A program made the position numbers and the translations under genes. DNA of 31,742 nucleotides, taken from assembly GCA_016180275.1 (NCBI GenBank), contig JACPBN010000008.1:1-31742 (forward strand), written 5' to 3'. The DNA comes from Candidatus Woesearchaeota archaeon. GTDB lineage: Archaea; Nanobdellota; Nanobdellia; Woesearchaeales; UBA10200. This document shows positions 23,746 through 30,529 of the stretch, one piece after another. Each line of letters begins with the position of its first letter. Within the stretch, counting starts at the first letter, position 1. The notes under the pieces are model-generated. The model worked only from the letters and a program-made list of their open reading frames with translations. It was not told where the DNA came from and made no database searches.

Positions 23746-23865
23746 AAACTTTAGTTTTACTAAAGTTTAATCTCACATAAGGGTCTACGACCCTTATCAA
23801 CCCAAGGTCAGTTTCGCTTTGCTCAACTGCCCATGATGTTTTTGATTAAACTTTTTGAATCCTCC
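23746..23865 (-). promoter_or_regulatory. Hairpin element between SD and uL22 start (leader copy L5, long variant)
   Basis: On the minus strand: GGAGG (23861-23865), spacer ATTCAA, AAAGTTTAATC, a hairpin with inner stem CAGTT-GAGCAAAGCGA-AACTG, then an extra 9-bp hairpin ATAAGGGTC/GACCCTTAT (23777-23797). It ends with AAACTTTAGT-AAA-ACTAAAGTTT directly before the ATG. The start-proximal hairpin has an unrelated sequence to that of L1-L4 yet pairs perfectly over 10 bp, so the structure is kept while the sequence is not. Confidence 0.75.
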
Positions 23866-23884
23866 GTAATTTTGTTTTTTATCC

Positions 23885-24268
23885 TCACTTCACTGATAAG
23901 CTTGCGCTTGATCTTGTAGCACCAATGCCTGGTGCGCTGTGTGAAACTTTTCTTCTAGTTGACACAAACTCACCAAAGTAATGGCCAATCATCTCTTCCT
24001 GTATCAGTACAGGTGAAAATTCTTTGCCATTATATATCTTGATTGTCCTGCCAATCATCTCAGGCAATACCAGCATATCACGGCAATGAGTTTTAAGATT
24101 TGGCTTATTGCTTTTTAATCTCTTTAACAATATTTTCTCCTGCTCAGTAAACCCTCTCTTGATCTTTCTTCTTTGCCTGGAAGGCAGCAGCTCTGCAAGC
24201 TGCTGAATGCTAATAGCCCTTAATTCATCCAATGTTTTACCGCGATAACTGAATTCTTTTCGTGCCAT
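23885..24268 (-). CDS. rps19: Small ribosomal subunit protein uS19
   Basis: This 127-residue protein has the archaeal N-terminal part (FSYRGKTLDELRAISIQQLAELLPSRQRRKIKRG) and the conserved S19 core: HCRDMLVLPEMIGRTIKIYNGKEF, then MIGHYFGEFVSTRRKVSHSAPGIGATRSSA. The ATG abuts hairpin element L3. It lies in the 30S head near the A site. Confidence 0.96.
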   Translation of the reverse strand: MARKEFSYRGKTLDELRAISIQQLAELLPSRQRRKIKRGFTEQEKILLKRLKSNKPNLKTHCRDMLVLPEMIGRTIKIYNGKEFSPVLIQEEMIGHYFGEFVSTRRKVSHSAPGIGATRSSASLSVK

Positions 24269-24361
24269 AACCTTTTGCTCCGCAAAAGCTTAACCAAAAC
24301 ATCGTAATGTCTCGCTTCGCTCAACACCACAACACTTACGATCAAACTTTTTGAATCCTCC
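24269..24361 (-). promoter_or_regulatory. Hairpin element between SD and uS19 start (leader copy L3)
   Basis: On the minus strand: GGAGG (24357-24361), spacer ATTCAA, AAAGTTTGATCG, and an inner stem GTGGTGTT/GACATTAC (held by three G-U pairs) around GAGCGAAGCGA. CTTTTGC-GGA-GCAAAAG follows, then GTT and the ATG. If the element is left out on paper, GGAGG lies about 9 nt from the ATG. Confidence 0.75.
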
Positions 24362-24391
24362 GTTGTTATTTTATAATTATATTATAATCTA

Positions 24392-25102
24392 TCACTTCTT
24401 TCTGCCGGTTCTTCTAGGATGCAGCATACCGACATTTCTGCCAGGCGGCGCATTCTTAGGAGCAGGCCTTGCTTTTGATTTTCTTGAGCTGCGCTTGTTG
24501 CCAAATGGATGGTCAACTGCGTTTTGTGAATGTCCTTTAGTCACAGGCCAGTATCTGTTCCTTGTTCTTGTCTTGTGATACATGGTGCCTGCTTTTAATA
24601 TTGGCTTTTCTAACCTGCCAGCGCCTGCAATTATACCTATGTTTGCCCTGCATTCTTCAACAAATACCTTTTGTTTTTTGCTAGGCAATGTCACAAGTGT
24701 GCCTTGAGGCAGCTTAGCAGCAACTCTTGCAAATGTGCCAGATGCTTTGCATATCCTGCCGCCATCGCCCGGAACTATCTCAATATTATAAATTAAAGTA
24801 CCTTCCGGAATATCTTTAAGCTTTAAGCAGTTGCCAACTTCAACTTCACTGCCGCCCACACTTATTTGCTCGCCTACAGACACACCTTCTGGTGCATGGA
24901 TGAAACCCTCTTCTCCATTGCTGTACTGAACTAATGCAAATGGCGCTGTGTGCTGTGAACAATGCAATATATCAACTATCTTGCCTGTGACTTCGCCTGC
25001 TTTAACGGAAATATGCTTGGCAAAACCAATGCTTCTAAACCCAGGAACCCTATATGTCGGGCCTCCGCGTCCACGCGCTTGCTGTACTAATCGCTTTCCC
25101 AT
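24392..25102 (-). CDS. rpl2: Large ribosomal subunit protein uL2
   Basis: This 236-residue protein starts MGKRLVQQARGRGGPTYRVPG, an archaeal L2 start. It continues with VKAGEVTGKIVDILHCSQHTAPFALVQYSNGE, an SH3-like half with LPSKKQKVFVEECRANIG, and ends with KGHSQNAVDHPFGNKRSS, the conserved peptidyl-transferase-proximal loop in its archaeal form. The ATG abuts hairpin element L4. Confidence 0.97.
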   Translation of the reverse strand: MGKRLVQQARGRGGPTYRVPGFRSIGFAKHISVKAGEVTGKIVDILHCSQHTAPFALVQYSNGEEGFIHAPEGVSVGEQISVGGSEVEVGNCLKLKDIPEGTLIYNIEIVPGDGGRICKASGTFARVAAKLPQGTLVTLPSKKQKVFVEECRANIGIIAGAGRLEKPILKAGTMYHKTRTRNRYWPVTKGHSQNAVDHPFGNKRSSRKSKARPAPKNAPPGRNVGMLHPRRTGRKK

Positions 25103-25194
25103 AAACTTTTGCTGCGCAAAAGCTTAATCAAACCATCGTAATGTCTCGCTTTGCTCGACATTACAACTCTTTGGTTAAACTTTTTCGTTCCTCC
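25103..25194 (-). promoter_or_regulatory. Hairpin element between SD and uL2 start (leader copy L4)
   Basis: On the minus strand: GGAGG (25190-25194), spacer AACGA, arms AAAAGTTTAACCAAA and TTTGATTAAGCTTTT enclosing the stem GTAATGTC/GACATTAC with loop GAGCAAAGCGA. CTTTTGC-GCA-GCAAAAG follows, then TTT and the ATG. The outer arms pair over more positions here than in the other copies, which makes this the clearest long hairpin of the family. Confidence 0.75.
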
Positions 25195-25260
25195 GTATTT
25201 TTATTTTTTTATTAGCGTAATATTTTTTATTTTTTTGTGAATTTATATTTGTTATTTAAC

Positions 25261-25521
25261 TTACATCAGACCCATCTGGGTCGCAACTTCAATTGCAGGA
25301 GTCTCATTGCTTAATCTTACATAAGCTCTCTTTTTTCCATGCTGTGTTATGAAAGTGTTAACTGAAATTACTTTAACTTTAAATAAATCTTCAACTGCCT
25401 TCCTGACTTCCTGTTTTTTAGCTGTTAAATCTATCTCAAACAATAATTTATTTTCTGATTCCATTAGCCTAACTGCTTTTTCAGTTGCAAGCGGATATTT
25501 GATTATTTGGTATGAATCCAT
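25261..25521 (-). CDS. rpl23: Large ribosomal subunit protein uL23
   Basis: This 86-residue protein is normal for archaea: IKYPLATEKAVRLMESENKLLFEIDLTAKKQEVRKAVEDLFKVKVISVNTFITQHGKKRAYVRL. It binds SRP at the tunnel exit. The frame is open to a GTG at 25530; the ATG at 25521 has GTGA with a suitable spacer and is preferred. Confidence 0.96.
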   Translation of the reverse strand: MDSYQIIKYPLATEKAVRLMESENKLLFEIDLTAKKQEVRKAVEDLFKVKVISVNTFITQHGKKRAYVRLSNETPAIEVATQMGLM

Positions 25522-25568
25522 GATTGTCACGTTTATTTTTTGCTGATTTTAATCAGTAATTATACAAA

Positions 25569-25698
25569 TTACATAAATAATTTTTCTTTACCTAACAAAC
25601 TTTAGTTTCACTAAAGTTTGATCAAACCATCGTGATATCTCATTTCATTCGATACCACAACACTACTTAGTTACATAAATAATTTTTCTTTACCTAAC
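25569..25698 (-). mobile_element. Hairpin element L6 flanked by a 28-bp duplication of the uL4 tail
   Basis: A 74-bp member of the leader family occupies 25597-25670 (stem around GAATGAAATGA; AAACTTTAGT-GAA-ACTAAAGTTT). Both sides carry the same 28 bp, 25569-25596 and 25671-25698. These 28 bp encode the last eight residues and the stop of uL4. The arrangement looks like a target-site duplication that left uL4 intact and a useless copy of its end downstream. The copy lacks the GGAGG and does not abut a start codon. Confidence 0.7.
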
Positions 25699-26477
25699 TT
25701 TTCAAGTGCTGCCTGTGTAAACAGAGTCAATCTTCCCAAATGTGTGCCAGGAGCTAACAACTCTGCATTAATATTATTAATTTTGACAACATCTATCCCA
25801 GGAATATTGCAAACAGATTTCTCAAGCAAACAATCCCTGCTTACTACCAATAATGGGCCAGTTTTTCTCTGGTATTTTCTGCCACGAAGCTTTCCCTTGC
25901 CTGCGCGCACAGATTTTTGAGCAGCTCTTGCCAGCTCATTTGCCAGATTTAATTTCCCGAGTATCTCAACTGCTTTTTTTGTCCTGTCGACATTTTCAAT
26001 ATCATTTGCTAATATGAAAGGATAATCTGCCGGGACAATATGCCCGCGTGCCTTGACAAGCTCTTGATGCATAACTGCTGCAAGCGCGCTTCTTATTGCT
26101 TTTCTTCTCTCTTGAATATTGATCTTAACAGCCCATAAACGGCCTGTCTTCGGAGGATGGGATCTTCTGCCGCCAACTGTATTTGGAGCCATTGCGCCAA
26201 CCCAATGCATTTGTGTGCCGCGCCTGTTCATTATTTTTCTAGGGGTTCTGCCGATGCCTTTGCCATATGCTCCGCGGTAATTTCTTCTTCTTCTGGAAAG
26301 CTTTGCGCTATGACGCATACCGGCGTCTATTGAAGAGCCATATGGCTGCCTTTTATGAGTTTGAATAGCCAAAACTGCCCTCTTCACTAAATCTGACCTT
26401 ACAGGCTCAGTAAATTGCACTGGCAGATTTATTTTACCCTTTTCTGCCCCAGTTGAATCAATTATTTTTAGTTCCAT
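25671..26477 (-). CDS. rpl4: Large ribosomal subunit protein uL4
   Basis: This 268-residue protein has FTEPVRSDLVKRAVLAIQTHKRQPYGSS, the extended tunnel loop region RRRRNYRGAYGKGIGRTPRKIMNRRGTQMHWVGAMAPNTVGGRRSHPPK, and GPLLVVSRDCLLEKSVCNIPGIDVVKIN near the end. These are archaeal L4 features. The last codons are duplicated downstream around hairpin element L6. Confidence 0.97.
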   Translation of the reverse strand: MELKIIDSTGAEKGKINLPVQFTEPVRSDLVKRAVLAIQTHKRQPYGSSIDAGMRHSAKLSRRRRNYRGAYGKGIGRTPRKIMNRRGTQMHWVGAMAPNTVGGRRSHPPKTGRLWAVKINIQERRKAIRSALAAVMHQELVKARGHIVPADYPFILANDIENVDRTKKAVEILGKLNLANELARAAQKSVRAGKGKLRGRKYQRKTGPLLVVSRDCLLEKSVCNIPGIDVVKINNINAELLAPGTHLGRLTLFTQAALEKLGKEKLFM

Positions 26478-26537
26478 TTTAGTTTTTATTTTTCAGCTTT
26501 TTTTGATTTAACGTTCAAATCTTTTAGGTATTTTTAT

Positions 26538-27506
26538 TCAATTGTTTATAAATTGGATATTAGCAGCATCTTTTTGGATTGCTTTGTTTGGCCGGGTTGC
26601 ATCTGTCATCCTAATCAATCTTTTTGATGCGCCTCCAATTGAGCCCTTGAGCAATAAATATGAAGATTTAACATTTCCATATCTTACAAAACCTGCTTTT
26701 GTATTTATCTCTTCCGGGGCTGAGCCAATTTTAACAACCCATTTATTAAATTCTGTTCTTGTCTGAAACCCTGTCTGTCCTGCATGAGGAACACGATACA
26801 TGATATGGCCCTGAGCTTTCCATGCCCCTAAACTGCCCGGACCTCGCTTTGTTTTTTCTGATTTATGCTGCCTGACACGAACACCAAAACGCTTAACTGG
26901 ACCCTGGAAACCTTTGCCTTTAGTGACAGAATGAATATCTACCTGCTGGCCTTCTTTGAAAACATTATTAATTGAGATTTCTTTGCCAAGATTTTCCTGT
27001 GCATATTTTAGCTTTTCTTCTTTTGAGCCGCCTAAAGCTATTTCAAAAATCTCCGGCTTTTTCTTGCCAATAGCAGAAAGCTTTGGCTGTGTGTAAACAA
27101 CAAGCTTTAAATCATCAAATTCTTTTACATCTTCAAGCTTTTTTGATGGCTCTTTTTTTGATAGAAAAATTGTACGAGCAAGATCCTTGTCAAGTTTTGA
27201 ACAGAAAATATCAGATATAACTTTTTGGCCATATGGCGAATGTTTATAGAATCTGGCAGCTGCAACCTTTATTGGAGGGCATTCAATGACTGTTACCGGA
27301 CAAAAAATATCCTCGCCTTTTGTCATTGATGCTGATTTGGCATCTGTATATATAATATGAGTCATGCCGACTTTATATCCAGCAAATCCTAATGGCTTAA
27401 CTTCCTTAACATTTGCCCAATACTTAATAGCAGGATAAATTCTTTTAGCCCTGGATCTGGGCCAATACTGCATGCTTCCCCTGTTAGGCCATCGGATGTG
27501 CGCCAT
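26538..27506 (-). CDS. rpl3: Large ribosomal subunit protein uL3
   Basis: This 322-residue protein is the first gene of the cluster. It starts RWPNRGSMQYWPRSRAKRIYPAIKYW and has GFAGYKVGMTHIIYTD, then the conserved SVTKGKGFQGPVKRFGVRVRQHKSEKTKRGPGSLGAW and HAGQTGFQTRTEFNKWVVKIG. Archaeal length is normal. It starts about 30 nt after the predicted transcription start. Confidence 0.97.
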   Translation of the reverse strand: MAHIRWPNRGSMQYWPRSRAKRIYPAIKYWANVKEVKPLGFAGYKVGMTHIIYTDAKSASMTKGEDIFCPVTVIECPPIKVAAARFYKHSPYGQKVISDIFCSKLDKDLARTIFLSKKEPSKKLEDVKEFDDLKLVVYTQPKLSAIGKKKPEIFEIALGGSKEEKLKYAQENLGKEISINNVFKEGQQVDIHSVTKGKGFQGPVKRFGVRVRQHKSEKTKRGPGSLGAWKAQGHIMYRVPHAGQTGFQTRTEFNKWVVKIGSAPEEINTKAGFVRYGNVKSSYLLLKGSIGGASKRLIRMTDATRPNKAIQKDAANIQFINN

Positions 27507-27558
27507 TTTTTGTTTGTGTTTTTTATTTTTTTATTTTTTATTTAATAGCTATACTGTA

Positions 27559-27567
27559 ATATTATAA
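27559..27567 (-). promoter_or_regulatory. Candidate promoter of the ribosomal protein cluster
   Basis: On the minus strand TTATAATAT lies 53-61 bp before the uL3 ATG, preceded by purine/pyrimidine-mixed sequence and followed by an A-rich leader. It predicts initiation near 27535. It is the only TATA-like element at a suitable place upstream of the first gene. Confidence 0.5.
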
Positions 27568-27827
27568 GCAAAAGCCATAACAAAGAGCATAGATTACTCC
27601 CCCTAGATCTGAGCTTTAGCTTTATTTTAAAAAAGCCTCTTAATGAAATGCCTTGTAGAAACAGTAATTAAACTGTACTGAAAAAGCATATCTTTTCAGG
27701 CTCGTTTATATACAAGTGTCTAAGCCAATGTTTAAACACTAAACACACTCTTTAACTATTCTGCGTAAGAATAATCACTTGTTTATAAAGGTTATGTATT
27801 TTTATTCTCGAGGATACATAATAAAAA
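27568..27827. other. Intergenic region with plus-strand TATA boxes, no gene
   Basis: No convincing coding frame is present. Two TATA boxes point toward the structured repeats downstream: TTTATATA (27705-27712) and TTTATAAA (27782-27789). The second predicts a start near 27810, just before a GAGGAT and the ATG at 27828. Nothing else is recognised. Confidence 0.5.
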
Positions 27828-27899
27828 ATGAGTGATAACACTAAAAAAGCCGAAGCGTCAGCCAATCTTTTGCGAGCACAAATTAAAATATCCTGCTAA
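27828..27899 (+). CDS. Possible 23-residue leader ORF entering repeat D
   Basis: An ATG 12 nt after GAGGAT opens a frame of 23 codons starting MSDNTKKAEASANLL. A second copy at 28091, 20 bp before repeat C, starts with GTG and reads VSDNNKKAEAVAALF before a stop. The conserved SDN-KKAEA beginning and the TATA box upstream (27782-27789) suggest the 5' end of a former gene or a leader peptide duplicated with the repeats. Whether it is translated is unknown. Confidence 0.3.
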   Translation: MSDNTKKAEASANLLRAQIKISC

Positions 27900-28046
27900 G
27901 TAGGGCTGGGCGGTAAGTTGCAAGTAAGCGAGTTAGCTCGTCACAAAGAGAGACTAAGCTAATAAGCGAGCGAATAAACCCTGCGTAGAGGAAGCACAAC
28001 TTATCAAATTATCTTGTAAGTGCCCGCAGGCTGATGCTTTGGCTTT
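27846..28046 (+). ncRNA. Structured 201-bp repeat, copy D (degenerate)
   Basis: Closing stem 27846-27863 with 28029-28046 pairs over 18 positions with two G-U pairs. An 8-nt bulge AATCTTTT on the 5' strand precedes the second stem GCGAGCAC/GTGCCCGC, which has one mismatch. The core reads GGGCTGGGCGGTAAGTTGC and CGTAGAGGAAGCACAACTT, recognisably the same positions as in A-C but with weaker third-stem pairing. It is in tandem with copy C and shares its left flank. Confidence 0.6.
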
Positions 28047-28110
28047 GTAGAGTGAACTTAATACGTACATATTTGGGGCACAAAATAAAAAGTGAGTGAT
28101 AATAATAAAA

Positions 28111-28315
28111 AAGCCGAAGCGGTGGCTGCCCTTTTTTAGCGAGCATAAATCCAATTAACTCTGCTAAGTTTCGGCGGGCAATGCCATTTAAAAACATGTC
28201 AATAAACACGACACGCAATACTTTCCTCGTATTACATTTATTAACATAACGTAGAGGAGCCGAAACTCTTTGAATAATGCAGGCAAGTGCTCGCTGGCAG
28301 CCACCGCTTCGGCTT
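28111..28315 (+). ncRNA. Structured 205-bp repeat, copy C
   Basis: A perfect 20-bp closing stem (28111-28130 with 28296-28315, AAGCCGAAGCGGTGGCTGCC) differs from A and B over much of its length yet stays fully paired. An 8-nt bulge (CTTTTTTA) and GCGAGCA/TGCTCGC follow. The third stem AGTTTCGGC/GCCGAAACT (28167-28175, 28259-28267) is 9 bp, where A and B have 5-6 bp of different sequence. The core CGGGCAATGCC and CGTAGAGGAG are kept. An outer pair AGTGAGTGAT/ATCACTCACT (28091-28100, 28326-28335) encloses the whole. Confidence 0.72.
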
Positions 28316-28361
28316 GAATAAGTAAATCACTCACTTTCTCGATAGTGCCATATTTGGCATA

Positions 28362-28371
28362 AATTTAAATA
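28362..28371 (+). promoter_or_regulatory. TATA-like element for a leaderless Gdt1 transcript
   Basis: AATTTAAATA is centred about 27 bp before the ATG at 28393, with no Shine-Dalgarno sequence between. This predicts transcription starting at or next to the start codon. Confidence 0.5.
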
Positions 28372-28392
28372 CAATCAGGTTTACCATCAATT

Positions 28393-28944
28393 ATGACCCC
28401 TGACTTTTTGATTCCTTTCGTGACAATAACACTTGCAGAGCTAGGCGACAAGACAATGCTGGCAATGATTGCCCTGTCTTCAAGGCATAAAACCGCGCAT
28501 TTCAAATTATTTTTAGGCTCATTCTTTGGCGTCTTATTTGTAGACGGGTTGGCAATATTAGCAGGCGCTTATCTGCTGACTTTTCTTCCAATCAAGCTGA
28601 TAAAGATCATTGCAGGGTTATTATTTGTAGGCTTTGGGATATATACTTTATTCTTTCAAAAAGTTGAGAATGTCAGGGTGCATGATGGCTCTGCGTTTTT
28701 AGCTGCGTTTACACTGATGTTTATGACAGAATTAGGCGATAAAACACAGATTGCAGCTGCATTATTTGCAACTAAATACAATCCATGGCTGGTCTTAATA
28801 AGCACAGTTGCAGGCATAAGCTTAGTGACTGCACTCGCCATCTTCATAGGAAAGAATATCAACAGGTACCTTAAACCTAAAGCGGTTAATCTGGCTGCAG
28901 GCCTGATATTCATTATTGTCGGAATAGTCAGTTTCTGGATTTAG
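28393..28944 (+). CDS. Gdt1/TMEM165 family (UPF0016) cation transporter
   Basis: This 183-residue membrane protein has two inverted halves, each with the family motif E-x-G-D-K-T (ELGDKT at residues 16-21 and 113-118) in a hydrophobic helix. About six hydrophobic segments are visible. Family members export or exchange Mn2+/Ca2+ against protons; the motif acids form the ion site. Length is typical of prokaryotic two-repeat members. Its 3' end overlaps the convergent ATPase gene by 4 bp. Confidence 0.9.
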   Translation: MTPDFLIPFVTITLAELGDKTMLAMIALSSRHKTAHFKLFLGSFFGVLFVDGLAILAGAYLLTFLPIKLIKIIAGLLFVGFGIYTLFFQKVENVRVHDGSAFLAAFTLMFMTELGDKTQIAAALFATKYNPWLVLISTVAGISLVTALAIFIGKNINRYLKPKAVNLAAGLIFIIVGIVSFWI

Positions 28945-30188
28945 TTAAACAATAACCATTTCCATAGAGGGATATACTTTATTTTATTATTATTAATTAA
29001 TTCTTCAGCTTCATAATCTTCTGTAACTATAACAGCATTCCTAAGTTTGAATTTTTCAAGAAATCTTAACAAGCTTTTTATATCATTCTTTGTTATCTTA
29101 TTTGTGTATTTAACTTCAACAGCTTGCGCTAGATTATCCTTTTTTATTATAAAATCAACCTCATTTTTAAAAGAATCTCGCCAAAAAAAGTTAATGTTGT
29201 TATGTAAAGCAACTATATTTTCAGCTATTTTGGTGATATCATAGTTTTCGTTGAGGAAGCTAAAACACGGAGCAGTAACATATGCCTTTTTTAGTTTTTT
29301 CTCTGAGGTTAAAAAGTTCCTGCTGTAATTGTAGATTTTTTTTATAAGCTTTGACTGCAGCAAGTAAAAGACATATTTTTCTACTGTTTTTGAACTAATG
29401 CCAAAATCACTTGCTAAATTCCCATAATGCACAAGCATCCCAGGGTTTGAATAGATTGCCTTTAAAATTGCCTTTAATTTTTCAGGATTATCGATTGGAA
29501 ATATAGACGGTATATCTTCATATACTATTTTATTAATTATGCCCTCAAGATAAAGCTGCAATGCTTGCTCATCTTCCGCAATAACCTCTATAAAATTTCT
29601 TCTCATATAAGATAAAAGCTGTGTTTTTATTTCTTCCTTAAACATGGCAGGGTTTTTTAGAAAATCATGCTTATCATTAAACTCCAAAAATTCAATAAAT
29701 GACAGTACAGGCAGTTCTAGAATATAAATTCTGCCGGCAAGGCTTTCCTGAGATTTTTTTCTTATAAATAACGATTCTGAACCAGAGACAAAAAACTTGA
29801 TATTAGCATAACTGTCATAATAAAACTTAATCTGCTCCTGCCAATTTTCCAGTTTTTGTATTTCATCTAAGAAAATAAATATTTGCTCTTTGCCTAAGCT
29901 TATTCCAGAAACTGCTGCATATTCTTGCAGTAAAAGATCTATTTCAGGCTTTTCTTCATCAAATGAAAAATAAAGAATCTTATTTCTAGCTACTTTTTCA
30001 TTCTCTATTAAATGATTTATGAGTTGTTTTAGCAATACAGTCTTTCCAGTTCTTCTTAAGCCAGTAATGGCTATTATCTGCTTCTTTGGCAGATATGATA
30101 CAAGCTCATCAAATACTCTTCTTTTTCTTTTATATTCAAAATAAAAGCCTTCTCCCCAATGTAGATTATGTTTTAATAGTTTTATCAT
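28941..30188 (-). CDS. AAA_14/DUF4143 family ATPase
   Basis: This 415-residue protein has Walker A (ITGLRRTGKT, residues 41-50), Walker B (IFLDEIQ, 105-111) and FVSGSES (133-139) near sensor 1. A winged-helix part lies in the middle (AIYSNPGMLVHYGNLASDFGISSKTVEKYVFYL). A C-terminal DUF4143-type domain has FKNEVDFII and QAVEVKYT, the E/D-x-K pattern of a restriction-like nuclease fold. Such proteins are abundant in archaea and of uncertain role; DNA-related or toxin-like functions have been suggested. A TATA element sits at leaderless spacing upstream. Confidence 0.85.
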   Translation of the reverse strand: MIKLLKHNLHWGEGFYFEYKRKRRVFDELVSYLPKKQIIAITGLRRTGKTVLLKQLINHLIENEKVARNKILYFSFDEEKPEIDLLLQEYAAVSGISLGKEQIFIFLDEIQKLENWQEQIKFYYDSYANIKFFVSGSESLFIRKKSQESLAGRIYILELPVLSFIEFLEFNDKHDFLKNPAMFKEEIKTQLLSYMRRNFIEVIAEDEQALQLYLEGIINKIVYEDIPSIFPIDNPEKLKAILKAIYSNPGMLVHYGNLASDFGISSKTVEKYVFYLLQSKLIKKIYNYSRNFLTSEKKLKKAYVTAPCFSFLNENYDITKIAENIVALHNNINFFWRDSFKNEVDFIIKKDNLAQAVEVKYTNKITKNDIKSLLRFLEKFKLRNAVIVTEDYEAEELINNNKIKYIPLWKWLLFN

Positions 30189-30213
30189 TTCATTAGAAAT
30201 ATAATCCCTGTGA

Positions 30214-30221
30214 TATTTAAA
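30214..30221 (-). promoter_or_regulatory. TATA box for the AAA_14 ATPase
   Basis: On the minus strand TTTAAATA is centred about 29 bp before the ATG at 30188, again without a Shine-Dalgarno sequence. A small palindrome GGTATT-AC-AATACC (30242-30255) lies 20 bp further upstream and could be an operator. Confidence 0.5.
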
Positions 30222-30312
30222 TTTATCGGAAATATGATTCTGGTATTACAATACCTAGTTCTTTATAAAGGTTTTGGTAATCTGATATCAATTGATACTT
30301 TATCTGAAAAGC

Positions 30313-30320
30313 TTTATATA
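30313..30320 (+). promoter_or_regulatory. TATA box upstream of the iteron array
   Basis: TTTATATA is consensus. It would start a transcript near 30345, inside the CTTACATATA array, giving a leader of about 185 nt for the double-HTH gene. The repeated motif itself (ACATATAA, e.g. at 30489-30497) also resembles a TATA box and could start a shorter transcript. Confidence 0.45.
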
Positions 30321-30330
30321 CTTCTTGATA

Positions 30331-30519
30331 CTTACATATAATATAGTTATTAACTTACATATAGTTTTTAATGTATTGACGTAAAAAATACCCACAAAAT
30401 ACAATATACTTACATATAATTAAAAATAATACTTACATATAGTTTTTAATGTATTGACGTAAAAAATACCCACAAAATACAATATACTTACATATAATTA
30501 AAAATAATACTTACATATA
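30331..30519 (+). repeat. 78-bp tandem repeat with six CTTACATATA iterons
   Basis: Two identical 78-bp units (30353-30430 and 30431-30508) are followed by the first bases of a third. CTTACATATA begins at 30331, 30354, 30409, 30432, 30487 and 30510, so the gaps alternate 23, 55, 23, 55, 23. The last copy reaches to within 11 bp of the start codon of the double-HTH gene. The array lies between divergently transcribed genes. Operator sites for that protein or a replication-type iteron set are the main options. Confidence 0.85.
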
Positions 30520-30529
30520 GTGTGATATT

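Noticed and set aside
27954..28218. Two minus-strand frames of 66-69 residues across repeats C and D
   Set aside because: They follow from the repeat sequence, differ between copies, and have no start signals.
27568..28361. tRNA or other standard RNA gene in the long intergenic region
   Set aside because: No GGTTC-A/G-A T-loop with matching acceptor stem and no SRP, RNase P or 5S signature was found; only the two structured repeats are supported.
30353..30508. Possible CRISPR array
   Set aside because: The 78-bp units are identical throughout, with no variable spacers, and only two full units are present; iterons or operators fit better.
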